From: Isoetes taiwanensis
Taxonomy: Eukaryota; Streptophyta; Lycopodiopsida; Isoetales; Isoetaceae
Direction: 5' to 3'
DNA: 64,000 nucleotides
Assembly (NCBI GenBank): GCA_021234155.1
Contig: JAJEKV010000003.1
Span: 20,940,386 to 21,004,385, forward strand
The stretch's first letter is position 1. Each line of letters begins with the position of its first letter. Of the stretch, positions 1 to 11,765 are shown piece after piece. The notes under the pieces are model-generated. The model saw nothing but the letters and a program-made list of their open reading frames with translations, was not told the DNA's origin and made no database searches. The position numbers and the translations under genes were made by a program.

Positions 1-674
1 GTAGCAAAAAAGATGGTCTTTGGTCTTTTGGTATACAGATTTCTGTTGTTTAGATGTTTTTTTAATGACATTTAGTTTAAATGAATAAAGACAGCAGAAA
101 GGAAAAACCAAAAAGCCATTTAACCAGGTAATATTTACGTTTAGCAAGATCAGGGAAGATAGTCATGGAAATAACTAAATAGGGGATCGACATGGAGCCG
201 GTGATTGTGTGCTTTTGTGATAGTGAATCGATCTGAAATACGCCTAGTAACCTCATCGGTAATTGATGAAAGTCGAGTTGCGTTTCTGATCAAAATCGAG
301 TTGCTTCGTTTGTTTTGATTCGTTATTGTATGTTTATATGTAAAGTTTTGATTCAAGATGTCTTCTCGTCTTTTGGGTTCGAGTTGCTTATCGAGATGTT
401 TAAGTGTGTTTAAAGGCATTACAATGCGATAGCCCACAAGCATGTATATAGTTGTGTAGAAAGGCATTTATCAAGCATGTAGAAAGGCACGATCAGACAT
501 AGATCCTTATGGGCACAAGTATATCGCTCATGCCTTGAGCATCCAAGCAGATACGAAATGTGTCTACTTGATCTAACTTTTGGGTTCCAAAAAGCCAAAT
601 TTTACCTCATAAATTCGTCTTTCATTGCATGCCACTATTGTGCAAAGCAGACCAAAACAGAAATGAAAACTATC
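1..674. other. Unassigned AT-rich DNA, no supported gene
   Basis: I see no recognisable gene here. A 105-codon minus-strand open frame spans 150-467, rich in Arg, Asn and Thr, without any motif I recognise and without flanking splice or promoter evidence. It may be chance or an old transposon remnant. Confidence 0.4.
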
Positions 675-840
675 TTGTTTATAAAGCTTCTTCCACAGAG
701 GTCGATCTGATGCAAACTTTGGCAATGATGGAGAAGAAGAAGAGGAGTAGAATCGGGTTGTTTATAAAGCTTCTTCCACAGAGGTCGATCTGATGCAAAC
801 TTTGGCAATGATGGAGAAGAAGAGGAGGAGCAGAATCGGG
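675..840 (+). repeat. 83-bp tandem duplication
   Basis: Two adjacent copies (675-757 and 758-840), each starting TTGTTTATAAAGCTTC and ending AGAATCGGG. They differ at only a few positions in the purine-rich GAAGAAGAAGAGG part. The second copy opens into a 62-codon plus ORF (793-981) rich in Lys and Arg that I do not recognise. Recent slippage or unequal exchange is the simplest explanation. Confidence 0.85.
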
Positions 841-1570
841 TTTGGGCTTGGCCGCCATGGTCATCTTTGGAGTTTTTTTTTACGTCCTATTCTTGATGAA
901 GCTGCTCCGGTAATGAAAAACCCTAAAAGAAAGATGAGGTTGGAAGAGAGGTGCAAGATGATGCCACGTGGCATCGATTAATCTGAGCCGCCCAAATTAG
1001 GTCGTGGTCCATTACACAACATTATAATATAAGACGCATTTGGACATGCCTTCACGAAATATAAGAGAAGAGCAAAAGCAACGAAGAAGCACTTTTTTGG
1101 TGAAAAGCAGAGGGTATAAATAACAAAAATGATGGCCAGAACTGGGCTATAAAATAGCCAACAGGAATCAAAGATTAAAGTAAGATCATTCAGTTTCACA
1201 AAATTCACAGTGCTTGTCTAACTGCAACAACTGACCGAGATGCACAGTGGGTCAACTCTGCAATGAGTTGACAGGAATAGAAATAAAAGCATTGTAAGTT
1301 ATTGATACACTGAGGAAAAAAAGAGCTTGCAAAATAGAAAGAACTCTAAACGTACCTTCTACAGCTCCGCAATCTGCAACGAGCTACAGCGAGCAACGAG
1401 CTACAGTGAGCAACAAGCATTTGTTGCGTTAAAAATTTGAGCAAAAAAGGAGCTTGAAAAATAGAAAGAATCAAAAAATATACCTGCAAACACAATGCAG
1501 TAGATTTCGGCACCAAAATTTGCTGGATCAGCACTGGATCAGCAATCCTGCGTGAAATTTTTTTATAGTA
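841..1570. other. Unassigned DNA with small internal repeats
   Basis: No supported gene. Around 1375-1415 the phrase GCAACGAGCTACAG is repeated with a period of about 17-18 bp. A segment near 1317-1343 (AGAGCTTG..AAAATAGAAAGAA) recurs at about 1443-1470, so the stretch is itself locally duplicated. Confidence 0.4.
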
Positions 1571-1839
1571 AGCCTGTTGGAGAAGTTGAGAGGAAAAAAA
1601 AAACCAAATGCCCAAATGAAGCTTCACAATCAAATGTATGCAGAATACAAAAACAAGCTCTCCATATTCACCGGATCAACAAGCCCCTTTCCCGTATGTA
1701 CGAAGGAGGCGGAGCTCTCCCACCAACTTCTCCCTCACGGTATACAGTATTCTTCGAGGCTTGGTGTCGTATGCTTGGTAAGAGTATACATACGGTTTAA
1801 CACAAAATTAATCCCTTTTGGATCACGCACAAGGTTCGT

Positions 1840-2550
1840 ACGTGTTGAATTTTGTGAACCCCCCTTGGTACTTGCACCAGAAATTAGAGAGATGAAAGTG
1901 TCAAACATGGTATATGCAGACGATTTAATACTCATGACAATGACTAAAACTAGGCTGGGAAAAATGCTGGAAAGTCTGGAAGAATTTTGTGAAAAACAAG
2001 TCTGAAAGTTAATCCAGAAAAAACCAAAGTGATGTGTTTTGGCAAAATACTGAAAGAAGATGAGGAGATCAGATTCTTGGGTCAGAACGTGGAAGCCACA
2101 ATGGGATACAAATATTTAGGGTACAAAAAAAAGACAAAAGGAACATGGAAGCAAGGGGTGGAAGAGAGATGGCAGACGGCAATAAACAGCTATTATGGGT
2201 TGCAATCGGTGTGCGCAGTCAACTCAATAGTGGATTGGAGACTCAAAACACAAATGTTTAACAGGATAGTGGTACCAGCTCTGTTATACGGTGTGGACAA
2301 GGGAACCATGAAAACAGAGTTAGCAAATCTGACAGCTCAAAACAGGTGCCCAGCGTATGATTGCATAAGGGAAGAATTCAACGAAGCGGATTGGCAGGAA
2401 CCGGTGGAGAAAGGGACCAGAAAGACAGAGAAGGCAAATCTAACAGTCATAGCAATAAAGTGCATACTTCAAGAACATGAGGAAAGGTACAGTGAAAGGG
2501 AGGTACTTAACAGTACGCCCGACCAAACAAATTCAGAATCTGTAACATAA
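1840..2550 (+). pseudogene. LINE-type reverse transcriptase remnant
   Basis: This is the end of the catalytic part of a non-LTR retrotransposon reverse transcriptase, broken by at least one frameshift. At about 1909-1935 the frame reads VYADDLILM, which carries the YADD catalytic aspartate pair of the polymerase active site. It is followed by a helix (LGKMLESLEEFCEKQ). After a stop and frame change near 2004 the next frame gives VNPEKTKVMCFGK, then YKYLGY and later FNRIVVPALLYGV, the usual order of motifs after YADD in LINE ORF2 proteins. The palm and fingers regions upstream are missing or unrecognisable, so this is a 5'-truncated, decayed copy. The plus-strand ORF upstream (1577-1840) may be host DNA or more LINE sequence. 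Family identity is well supported; the clade is not. Confidence 0.85.
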
Positions 2551-2743
2551 AGAAATATAGGGAGGAGGAGGGAGTGATTTTTTTCCCCACGGGGTTTTTT
2601 TTTCATCACTCTTAAATCCGACCTGGGACTGACCATCAGTCGCGAGCATAATAAACTTGTATTTAAGCTAGGATTGGTGGTTGATGTGGTGCTCACACCA
2701 TGTACTTATTTGTCATAGGGTCTCAATGGCCAAAATGACGTTA
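2551..2743 (+). repeat. Probable LINE 3' untranslated tail
   Basis: Just after the reverse-transcriptase remnant is the segment TTTTTTCCCCACGGGG followed by a T run and CATCACTC. A very similar C4/G4 segment framed by T runs sits behind the second LINE remnant (about 4665-4720) and its duplicate (about 36790-36835). All three lead within 110-200 bp to a TTCTA run, so I read this as a shared LINE 3' tail. Confidence 0.55.
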
Positions 2744-2874
2744 ATTCTATTCCATTCTATTCTATTCTATTCTATTCTATTCTATTCTATTCTATTCTAT
2801 TCTATTCTATTCTATTCTATTCTATTCTATTCTATTCTATTCTATTCTATTCTATTCTATTCTATTCTATTCTA
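2744..2874 (+). repeat. (TTCTA)n pentanucleotide microsatellite
   Basis: Roughly 26 units of TTCTA, almost perfect, with one TTCCA near the start. It lies directly downstream of a LINE remnant; shorter TTCTA runs lie in the same relative place at 4831-4852 and 36951-36972, so it is probably an expanded retrotransposon 3' tail. The open reading frame through it (ILFYS repeats) is a by-product of the repeat. Confidence 0.95.
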
Positions 2875-3631
2875 ATACATATTTATACGTAGTTAATACA
2901 TACTTTATATGAAGAATACGTATTTTATATTGGCCTCATACAAAATTGTGCATTTTTAGAGTCATAAATAGCCTTTAGTTCAAGTTTAGACTGCTTTAAA
3001 CTTAGATTGCTCTGAATTTAGTTTGCACTAAGAATAGACAGTAGCTGTCTATAAAAGGACCAAGAGTGGCCTTTTCCTTTGTGCAAAGCAGAAAGTTGAG
3101 AGTAAAGGGGGAGCTCCTAGCGGTACTGCAGTGTGTATTGTGCAAGCATCTTAAGGTGGGGGCACTGAAGTCTTACACCAGGGGACTTGTGTCTAATCTG
3201 AATTGTTTGCCACAAGTAGTGTTAGATGGGTTGTCAGTCTCTTGGGGATTCTGGGAGGGCCTTTGCGACTTGCCACTCACCGTTAGACTCCACTTACAAA
3301 ATCCCCTCCCATCGTGACCAAATTCTCCTCCCAAGGCCCCGATCTGAAGGTCTTACCATTATGCAATATGCCCACCTACTACATACCAAAATCTCGCCAC
3401 AATCTCCAAAATCCCACCCAATCTCCGCGTGCTCTTCAATTTACCCTCCTACAATTCAATTCAATGATTTGTCAAAGTACCCAATTCCAAAATGCTCTTT
3501 ACCAGATAAATCTTAAAATCTGGAAGCCTTGGTTTGGTTTGTTTGATTATTCAGTGGACTTCATTCTTAGTTTTAAGCATATAAATCATGATCATGTTCC
3601 CTCCTTTGCTATCTCTAATCTCTAGAGTAGG
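2875..3631. other. Unassigned DNA, one TATA-like element
   Basis: No supported gene. A TATAAAAGG element at about 3051-3059 precedes a more GC-rich stretch (3065-3320) with an open plus frame of 83 codons lacking recognisable motifs. This could be a promoter region of a degraded element, but nothing downstream confirms it. Confidence 0.3.
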
Positions 3632-4610
3632 GTGCCCGCTAATAAAATGGGGCCCCGTTTTTTTGGCCGCTCGTTGTCGTGGATATGGGCCAGGTTGCCC
3701 ATTTTAAGGGCCACTGCATGCCCTGTTCTGGTCCAAATCGAGCACCGGATGTGTGTTTGCAGAGATCATATGGCACTTCTTTATGCCAAAGATAGTGTAG
3801 CACATGCCCTAAATTGGAGCTACGATTTTCAGTTCTTTTGTGCTTTTGTGCCTCTCTTCTTGACGCGAACTTTTGGAATCCAGACGATAGTCTCATATCC
3901 CATTCTCCTGCAGGAGACAGGCTTTATGCCATTGGAGCGTGCTGCAATGCAATGCCACATCCTTTACTTCCAGAAGGTGATTCCTATGGGTGACACACGA
4001 GTCCCTAATCTTGCATATGCCTTGGCCATGGAACCACAACGTCTTCAAGTTTGTTGGAAGGCAAAGCGAGACCGTTGGTTCACCAAGCGGAGGAGTCTTG
4101 GTACGCATGCCCATTAATCGGCCACCGGATGCCGACCTCGATCGTTTGATGCAATATCTTGACATGCTTCCTTGGTGAGCTATGGGATGCTTCCACACTA
4201 GCACTCGTTAAGACGACGCATTATAAAGCTAACATCAACCCTTCACTTGCTCGTGGACCACAACGCTACTTGCCTGCCCGTCTGCCCATCAAGCATCGAC
4301 AGAACCATCAAGCATGACAATGGCCTTTATCTGTACTGGTTCCCATCACCTCCACCTTGAAACAGGTCGCTGGACATGAGAGCTACGGGAGGTTCGGACG
4401 TGTTCTTGCTGTCAGTTGGGCCTCCTTGAGGATGAACATCACGCCTTTCAGGTCTGCCCTGCATTTGCACCTATCCGGGCCAATTATGCTACTGTTCTGC
4501 TTATCACCCAACCGCTGCACGTGCTTCTTAACACTCCTACCGTCCTCGCCTTGGCGTGTTACATTGCAGAGGTTCTTCATCGGCGTGTTCAGTTGATGAC
4601 CACTTGATGG
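3632..4610 (+). pseudogene. LINE ORF2 C-terminal remnant with zinc-knuckle
   Basis: A frameshifted remnant of the C-terminal end of a non-LTR retrotransposon polyprotein. The clearest part is at about 4340-4607. One frame reads GSHHLHLETGRW; after a short shift it continues with RTCSCCQLGLLEDEHHAF, then QVCPAFAPIR. The spacing C-x2-C-x9-H-x4-C plus EDEHH and CPAFAPIR is the zinc-binding tail often found after the reverse transcriptase or RNase H part of LINE proteins. Upstream frames (3632-4117) are open in pieces only. From about 3838 onward this region is duplicated at 35958-36725, marking the start of the 32-kb superunit. Confidence 0.7.
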
Positions 4611-4855
4611 TTGCTGGCAGCGTTCTGTACGTATTTGTACATACTTCTAGTCAGCTTATTACTGTCGGTGTTTTTCCCCCGAAATTTTTTTTGAGCCGGG
4701 GGTTTTTTCATCCTGCACAGTAATCTGCTTGCTTAAACCCGGCCTCAGTTCGGATTGCAAGCTACAACTCGTTGACTCTCTTTTGTATTGGGTCTTTTAG
4801 GCCTTTTTGGTCTCCACGGACGCTAAACTTTCTATTCTATTCTATTCTATTCTTG
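4611..4855 (+). repeat. LINE 3' tail with short TTCTA run
   Basis: It contains TTTTTCCCCCG, then a T run, CCGGGGG and TTTTTTCATCC, and ends in about four TTCTA units at 4831-4852. The order matches the tail at 2551-2874 and that at 36725-36972. Confidence 0.6.
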
Positions 4856-6458
4856 CATAGCGGAAATGTTGTGCCAAATCTATCTTTTTGTTATCAACAA
4901 AGGTATACGTTTTATTGCATCTGGCTCTCCAATAGCTTAGCAGCTTTGACCTACAACTATCCTCCAAAATAATCTCTTTCCCTACAACTATCCTCCAAAT
5001 TAATCTCTTTCCTAATGCATCTGGCTCTCAAATATACCGTATTACCACAGGCCATCAGCTTCTAGATAATATCATTGAGTTGTCAGATTGATGCTTTCAA
5101 TGCTTCCAGGCAAATACATAGCAACCTGATTAATGATACTATAAACCAAGTGTTTTATCATCTCGCTTTACATTCCCATGCATAGTCCGAAAAGAAGACT
5201 CTTTCTCTCCTTTGATGAATCAGGAAACAAAGTAAGGACATCTCATTCTCACATCTGACATAGCAAAGAGAGCTTATTATATTTTCTGTTCAGAAATACC
5301 GCCTTTAATATCTCTTTATTGCAAAACGGTTCATGATTAAATGAAACTTAGTGCGTCAATACACAACAATCCCATCATCACAGATCAACAACTTACACAA
5401 CGGCAACACATTGACAATACCCAATCACATTTCGAACTGTACAAACTCTCCATCATGAGCCCAGTAAAACACAATATAATTAAAGACACCAATTCAAAAA
5501 CAACAGGCTGCAACACCAAACCCATCACATCCAACCCCTACGAATCTGCACCTCAGCAACCTGCCGTGCCTCAAGAATCTGTAACAAAGGATGAAGCCTT
5601 ACCAATTGTGCAAACAATTTACTAGCAGACATACAAATATCATCCACAACACCTTTCAACTGTCTAAGGCCTGACAAATTAGACTTCCTCGCAACAGCAC
5701 GTATATGCAACACAGCTTCCATCGCCGCCATCCTTTCAAATCCCTGACTCTCTGCATCCATCCTTTCACAGAACCTCCCACCTCTACCCCTTTCTCAAGC
5801 TCAGTATCCACCTCCATATCTCCTTCCATATTCTTGAGCTACCACACTTTCTTCTTAAGAACATCACACAGCAAAGAATATGGCTATTCTCCATGCCGAA
5901 ATCCTCGCTCCAATACAACTGTACAAACAATAGAACCACGCATGTCCACTTTCATATGCAGTTCCCGACACCAGTGCTCTATTTCCGCAAATACTATATC
6001 ATGTCAATTCCCTTATTCACACATAACATCCAACACATGACCTTGAAAATTTCCACACTCTTACTACTATCCTTTTGGTCACTTTATAAACCTTATGACC
6101 TTACACATCCCACATCTCATCACATACACACCACAACAACTCTAAACTCCAACTAAATATTCCATAACGGTATCCACATAGCAGACCGACATTTCCAAAC
6201 CAAAGACTTAAAAAAAAAAGGATGCCGAAACCAAAACAACAAACTCTATATCTGTATACTACTATATCAACTACTCATACATACTACTTTCAAATTCACA
6301 ATACATGGACATGAGTTCCTCATACATTATCCAATACATATTCAACAACGTAGATGTATCTACAGAGATGGATGAGCATGCATTCCTCAACCTACCGGCC
6401 GAAGGCCGAAAGCCGATGAATGAATGAAAGAAAAAAGGTGGGCGGCCCCTTTTCTAGT
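4856..6458. other. AT-rich, C-rich-strand DNA without a supported gene
   Basis: The plus strand is rich in ACA/CAC triplets. The longest helical-looking frame is on the minus strand at 5525-5761 (78 codons, containing MAAMEAVLHIRAVARKSNLS), opened by a stop just upstream; it may be an exon or chance. A short direct repeat CCTACAACTATCCTCC occurs at about 4950 and 4981. The whole segment recurs at about 36973-38586 with indels, and the minus frame is broken there, arguing against a conserved gene. Confidence 0.45.
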
Positions 6459-7160
6459 CTCAAAATATGGAGATACGATTATTTTTTATAGTTGAAGGCA
6501 CTATAGTAGGGCATAGCAAGGCATCTCCAAGGTATAGGCGGAGGCACAATAGTAGGGTAAGGTATCTGCACTTTATTACAGTTACACAAAACGAGCGTTT
6601 CGAGCCACACGACATTTCCGACATGCAATATTTTTTAATATATCAATGAAAACAACATTTGTCATTGGAATGCAAAACACATTTTAGATAAACACCTAGA
6701 AAGGTAAAAAAGACATTTTTCTCCATCCTCCGAAGAGGCCCCGAATAAAAAGTTTTGTGGTGCAAAAGAACTTGCATCTACATACCAGTTCTTCTTTGGT
6801 ACCGACCAATGAAAATTTCTGTACATGAATTGCAAATTTTAAATTCAAGAATATATATTAAAGTCTGATAATGAAAGCAGTTAGCACTCGCCATGTTATG
6901 CATCCATTGAGCCTTTTCAATTCCTTATGCGATATTTTTCCAAGCAGTTGTGGTATAAAAACTTCCTTTCACCAAGAACTTGTATCAACATAGTAGCCCC
7001 ATATCCGGTTTTCTTTGGCCCTTGGTCTAAAATAAAAATGCAACCATTTATAGTGGGCCTGCCATTACATGGACCTAAATTAAGATGCACTGGCTCACTG
7101 ATACTCCACTTCTGGCGAGTAAAAAGGAGATGCATGGTAGTAAAAGGGCAACATAATAAA
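6459..7160 (-). pseudogene. 3' fragment of the F-box gene and its downstream region
   Basis: This stretch matches the downstream and C-terminal half of the F-box module (compare 9240-10145). Motifs on the minus strand are KWSISEPVHLNLGP, GCIFILDQGPKK and DTSSW, equivalent to the intact gene at 50905-51723. The F-box itself is absent. Homology stops at about 7160 after GGGCAACATAATA, where PPR sequence begins. The protein frame runs across the junction, giving a PPR/F-box hybrid reading frame (6917-7471). Confidence 0.75.
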
Positions 7161-8622
7161 CTTCTTGTTAAAAACTTCTTGTGTTTCCTTAAATGAATGA
7201 CATTTAGCATACATGTCAACGAATCTCGTGCTTCCTTAAATGAACGACATTTAGCATACATGTCAACCAACGAATTGCCAACAGTAAGATCGCTTTCAAT
7301 CTCCTTTTCTGCAATAGCTTTGTGTACTTTCCGTCCTCTATCAATATATTTTAAGCTGCCACAAGCTTTCAATCTAATAGCAGCATCTGGGATTGTGTCT
7401 TTGCCGCTGAGTTCCCAAAGCATTTTAAAACTTCTTGATCTAAAGCGTGTTCGAGAATTGCACGCAATCAATCTTTGCCCAAGATCACGACATCTGAGCT
7501 GGCAGCTTTGTCAAAGACTTCCTGTGCCTCAGTGAGTGAGCCACATCTAGCATACATGGTAACCAACGCCGTGCGAAGAAAAGAATCTGCTTCGGGAAGC
7601 TTTTGAAAAATGATTTGTGTGTATCCTTCGCCCTTTACTATCAAGCCTAAAGCGCCACAAACACTTCAAGAAATAAACAAAGGTGATAGGATTTGGAACC
7701 ACCCTATCCGGTAGCATCTTTTCAAAGCATTTCGGTAGCATCATGGAAAGCTCATTTTCGCATATCACGAAATTAAAGCGGTCCAACCCACAACATCTCG
7801 AACTTGTAGCACTCAAGCTAAAGACATCACGTGCCTCACCAAGGGAGCCACATTGCATACATGTCAATCAAACAATTCCCGGGAAATGATCCTTTAAAAG
7901 TCCTCTTCGTGCAATTTCATTATGGATTTCACGACCCTTATCAAGCATCCTCATGCTACCACAAGCTTTTAAAATGCAAACAAAAGTCACATCATCCGGG
8001 GTTAGTCCCTCCAGTTGCATCTTTCCGAAACACTTGAGTGCTTCACTTGATCCATGTTTGGTGTACCCTGAAATTATCGTAATCCAAGACCGCGCTGCGT
8101 GATGAAAGCTTGTCAAATGTTTCCATAGCCTCAGCTAGTAAACCACACTTGGCATACATATGAACTAAGGTTGTATTAACAAAATGCATCCCTTTCAAGT
8201 CCCTTTTCTTGGATCATAATATGTACTTGCCTGCCTCCTTCCAGATCTTTTGCTTTAGCACAAGCTCTCAACGAAGCTATAGGGTGTGATTGCTAGCATC
8301 CACAATGTCTTCTTGCATCTTATGGTAGACTCTAAGAGCATATCCTGATTGTCCACAATCAATATATCCAGAAATCATCGCGGTCCAATAATGCTCAAGA
8401 CGATGAGCCAAGGAGTTGAAAGCTTGCTGCGCATCGACACGCCTCCCACTCTCCACAAAAGCGGGCAATGTGATTGTCAAGACATCACGGGACCTTCCAA
8501 AACTATTGCAAATTTTGCCATGCAAGCGACTAAAATCTTGTAGGTTCCTTTGTTTCCCCGCACTTTTGCAAAATGTAAAACAATGTTGAAAAGCAAAGGC
8601 TGCTTTCGGTCATGCTAGATTG
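7161..8622 (-). pseudogene. PPR protein pseudogene (PLS-like)
   Basis: Read from 8622 down to 7161, successive frames give PPR helices in normal order: HGKICNSFGRSRDVL, WTAMISGYIDCGQSG, a segment at about 8160 with HMYAKCGLLAEA (clearer in the second copy), ITIISGYTKHGSSEALKCF, DDVTFVCILKACGSM, KGREIHNEIARRGLL, KCFEKMLPDRVVPNPITF, then AIRLKACGSLKYIDRG and GNSLVDMYAKCRSFKEA. Plant PPR proteins bind organellar RNA for editing or processing, but this copy needs several frame changes and lacks both a start region and a DYW or E tail. It is fused at its C-terminal side to an F-box-gene fragment and cut on the other side by the F module at about 8628. Its duplicate is at 39298-40760. Confidence 0.85.
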
Positions 8623-8627
8623 TTTAG

Positions 8628-9240
8628 GGCAATAACTTCCTTACCCCCATATTTTATTTTCCTCGAGATCAATTTGTGTTTCCAATGGTGGCTCTGGACA
8701 AAGGCCAAACTGCATGATTTCAGCAAAGTGACCTATTGAATGCCTTAAAAGATCAAGGTAAGAATAAAGTCACATTCTAAATTTCCCTAGTCCTTGTTTT
8801 TTGACCACATAGGTTATCTGGATAAACGATTTACCTCCATATTTGTTGATCCTTTTCAAAATTCTGCTGCATCGAGTCATGGGTAACGAGATAAAGCTTG
8901 CATCTTCTTCCAAAAAATGAAAACTTGATTCGCATTCAGAAGCCAAGCGAGATAAAGCTTGCATCTTCTTCCAAAAACGCTGAAAACTTGATTCGCATTC
9001 GTAGCCAATTCTCAATTTTGCTTGGATAACCTTTCTTCTACCATGGCATTTAAGCTTAGTCGATAGGTCTCTCATCACCATACTTTGGAAATACTCGGGT
9101 TTCAAAGCTACTAACGTTAGCGGCATATTCAAAAGTCACTTACAAATTACAAATAAGTTGGAATATAAATGATCAATAGGAGTCCTTGACTTGAACATAC
9201 TTGTGTCAAAGGTGTCAAATTACACACTATCTCAAAATTT
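8628..9240 (-). pseudogene. F-module leader with exon-like ORF, copy 1
   Basis: The F module starts at GGCAATAACTTCC (8628). A minus frame at 8770-9132 reads MPLTLVALKPEYFQSMVMRDL, then basic residues and FLEEDASFISLPMT. I do not recognise the family. On the minus strand the segment ends at ATGGAG followed by GTAAATCG, a possible splice donor. This copy has an internal duplication of about 60 bp (GAGATAAAGCTTGCATC twice, at about 8888 and 8949), shared only with copy 4 at about 41029 and 41086. Confidence 0.5.
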
Positions 9241-9719
9241 GAAGATATCATTACTTTTTATAGTTGAAGGCACGGGCAAGGCAAGGCATGCTCCGAGGTA
9301 TAGTAAGGCACAATAGTAGGGTAAGGTATATGCACTTTATTACGGTTGCACAAAGCGAAGCGTTTGAGCACTTTGATACTTCCGCCATCAGGATATTTTA
9401 AATTATATAAATGAAAAGCATTGGAATGCAAAACACATCTTTAATAATCACCTAGAAAGGTAAAAAGACATTTTAATATATCTTCTTCATCCTTACGAAG
9501 AGGCTTGAAAATAAATGTTACGTGGTGCACAAGAACTTGCATCTACATGTATGGCTATTCTTTGGTACCGGACAAATGAAAACTTCCCATAATTTGCAGA
9601 TTCTAGAATTTAAGGTTATATATTAAAGTCTGATAATGAAAGGCAAGTTCTGATTAGCACTCTGCCATGTTATGCATCCCAATGAAAAGCACATTTTCCA
9701 TTGGGCCTTTTCAATCTGT

Positions 9720-10510
9720 TTAAGAAAGCGGAAAGGAGAAGTTTTTCATAGGCTATACTTTCCACAGTTATCTTGGACTACGGAATGAGAACGTATTTTT
9801 CTTTATCCTCCTCAAGATAAAACCAACAATATCTTCGTGGGTTCAAGAGCGGGACACCTAGCCAAATAAAGCTCCTTCTCGGACCCAATCTCATATGCGA
9901 TAATTTTCCAACAGTTACGGTATAAAACTTCCTTCTTTGACCAAGAACTTGTATCAACATGGTAGCGCCATATGGTTCTTCTTTGGCCCTTCGTCTAAAA
10001 TAAAAATGTAACCATAGTGCATAATGAGCCTCCGTTGCGTGGACCTAAAATAAATATGCTCTTGATACTCCATTTTTCGGCGTGTGAGAGGTAGACTACA
10101 AGTCGAATTAAGGGAAAAGGATGCATGGCGTATAAAGGGCAACATAATAATTTCTATCTGGAAAATACATGAACCGCACTTCTATGGCGGAGCTAAAGAC
10201 ATTGGGAGGACTCAAGGTATCAACAATTCCTTTACCCATCACAACCAATTTTTTCCGTTTGTGCTCAAGAATCGCATCTTACATCTTCAAATGAATCATC
10301 GACGTCGGGTTTGAACCCCTCTTTCTCTTACGCAATTTGAAACTAACTTGACTCATAAGCGGATGATACTTTCACCACACATCCTTTGCCAAAAAGATTT
10401 GGAAGAAATGTAAGCGATACCGATGATTGGGCGAGGCCGAAAACAGCGCCCGGATCGCATAAATTTTGGCGGGACCTTCTATTTTGCTCGGGGAGATTAG
10501 GGTTCGACAT
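9720..10510 (-). pseudogene. F-box-like gene, copy 1 (frameshifted)
   Basis: Same gene as the intact copy at 50905-51723; start ATG at about 10508-10510 and stop TAA at about 9720-9722. Recognisable pieces include DEGPKK, the VSFKLRKRKR region equivalent (disrupted) and YLEEDKEKYVLIP. Multiple one- and two-base indels break the frame, many at positions where the intact copy has CTG or CAG. Either a pseudogene or an intact gene corrupted by sequencing error. Confidence 0.7.
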
Positions 10511-10674
10511 ACTCCACTTTTTGCCCCTCCAATGCTCATAATATAATATAAAGCGCCTTTTAGGAAAAGGTCGAACAAAAAAAGGTTTTGGGAAAAAGCT
10601 TTTTTTGGGCGAAATCCATCATAATTCGGACAAAATGAAAGGGGACACCTTCGTTTTATACACACCCAATGCGG

Positions 10675-10915
10675 TGTCTATTATAAGCCCCGAATCGTCG
10701 CTTTTTAGGAACGCGTATACGGTCCGTGTAAATTAGCATCCGGGGCGGTATACTAACCAACGGGCCCGATATCGTTGGCCTTACAATCGGTACGCTGATC
10801 AAATCGCGACCGCGTGGCACACATGATACGGGGGCGGTATCACGAGGCGTCTTTACGTGGCCTATAAATTAGCGTATACCGGGGCGGTATACGACCGCGG
10901 CCCACGCGCCGTTAG
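10675..10915. repeat. CpG-rich palindromic GTATACC cluster, copy 1
   Basis: A GC-rich island in AT-rich DNA. Motifs of the form GTATACCGG and its reverse complement CCGGTATAC recur every 30-60 bp (for example around 10740-10755 and 10863-10893). It lies 170-410 bp upstream of the F-box start codon on the minus strand. Confidence 0.7.
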
Positions 10916-11765
10916 ATCAAATGGATGGCGGATGGCCACATGTGGTTTTTAAAGCGGTTGTCGCAAAATCTCGTGGCGTCCAATTTTTTAGGGTTTTCAT
11001 GTTCGTTGATTACGGTTTGTTTGGACGGCTTGCCTTAGATTTAAAATCGGTTGGATGAAACGGTCGTGGGGGCATCATGGGGTTAAATTTGTGTGTCGAC
11101 TTCTATTGTCCCCAAGGCTCTCATATTTAATTAGTTCTTGTTAGAACCGGCACTTTGTCCATAGTGAGTTCCACTCTTATCATAGAACATCGCCATTTTC
11201 ATATATTCAATTGCAATCCTTTGAAGGTCGGCATTTTGGCAATGATTTTATCGATGGCAGTCTAGGTTTTTGTTGTTCTTTTTTAGGCATCTAATCTAAT
11301 GTTTATAATACAATAATGGTGTTTGTTTTACATGTTGATGAAATTTTTACCTTTTGACCTACAAATGCTCTACGGATTTGTAACTCTTCCCTTGAGACTT
11401 GATCCGATGAATTTTGGGTGTTGAGTTGTGAGTTTGAAGAACTTCTCTAATATCAACTCTTCAAGAACAAAATTAAACATAGTCTTAGGCACAATCTCCC
11501 ATAGCTATAGCTTGTTTTGGTAGAAAAGGTAAGAAATAAAGGTTATTTTTAAATTGCTTGTACCAACAACCCTCTATATTGACATGCATATATCATGAAA
11601 ACCGTTTAACATGAAGTTTCAAAGGTAGATGATCATTGAAATCAATTCAAAAACGCTTTTAAATGGATGTAATTTGTTTAGTTTTTTGTATTTGTGGGAG
11701 CGGTGGCGTCTACATTCTAGAGAAGATGTTTGAAGCTTTTTAATGTAAATCAAATTTTAATATAG
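10912..11765. repeat. G block, copy 1
   Basis: A repeated block starting AGATCAAATGGATGGCGG, with CCACATGTGG near its start, and ending near TTTTAATATA. It holds the AT-rich segment that, in better copies, carries the 90-codon minus ORF described at 13476-13751; here indels break it. Confidence 0.7.

Noticed and set aside
2681-2875. 64-codon ORF through the TTCTA repeat
   Set aside because: The encoded ILFYS repetition is a direct result of the microsatellite, not a protein.
3051-3320. LTR retrotransposon promoter (TATAAAAGG followed by GC-rich DNA)
   Set aside because: No matching second LTR, primer binding site or polypurine tract seen.
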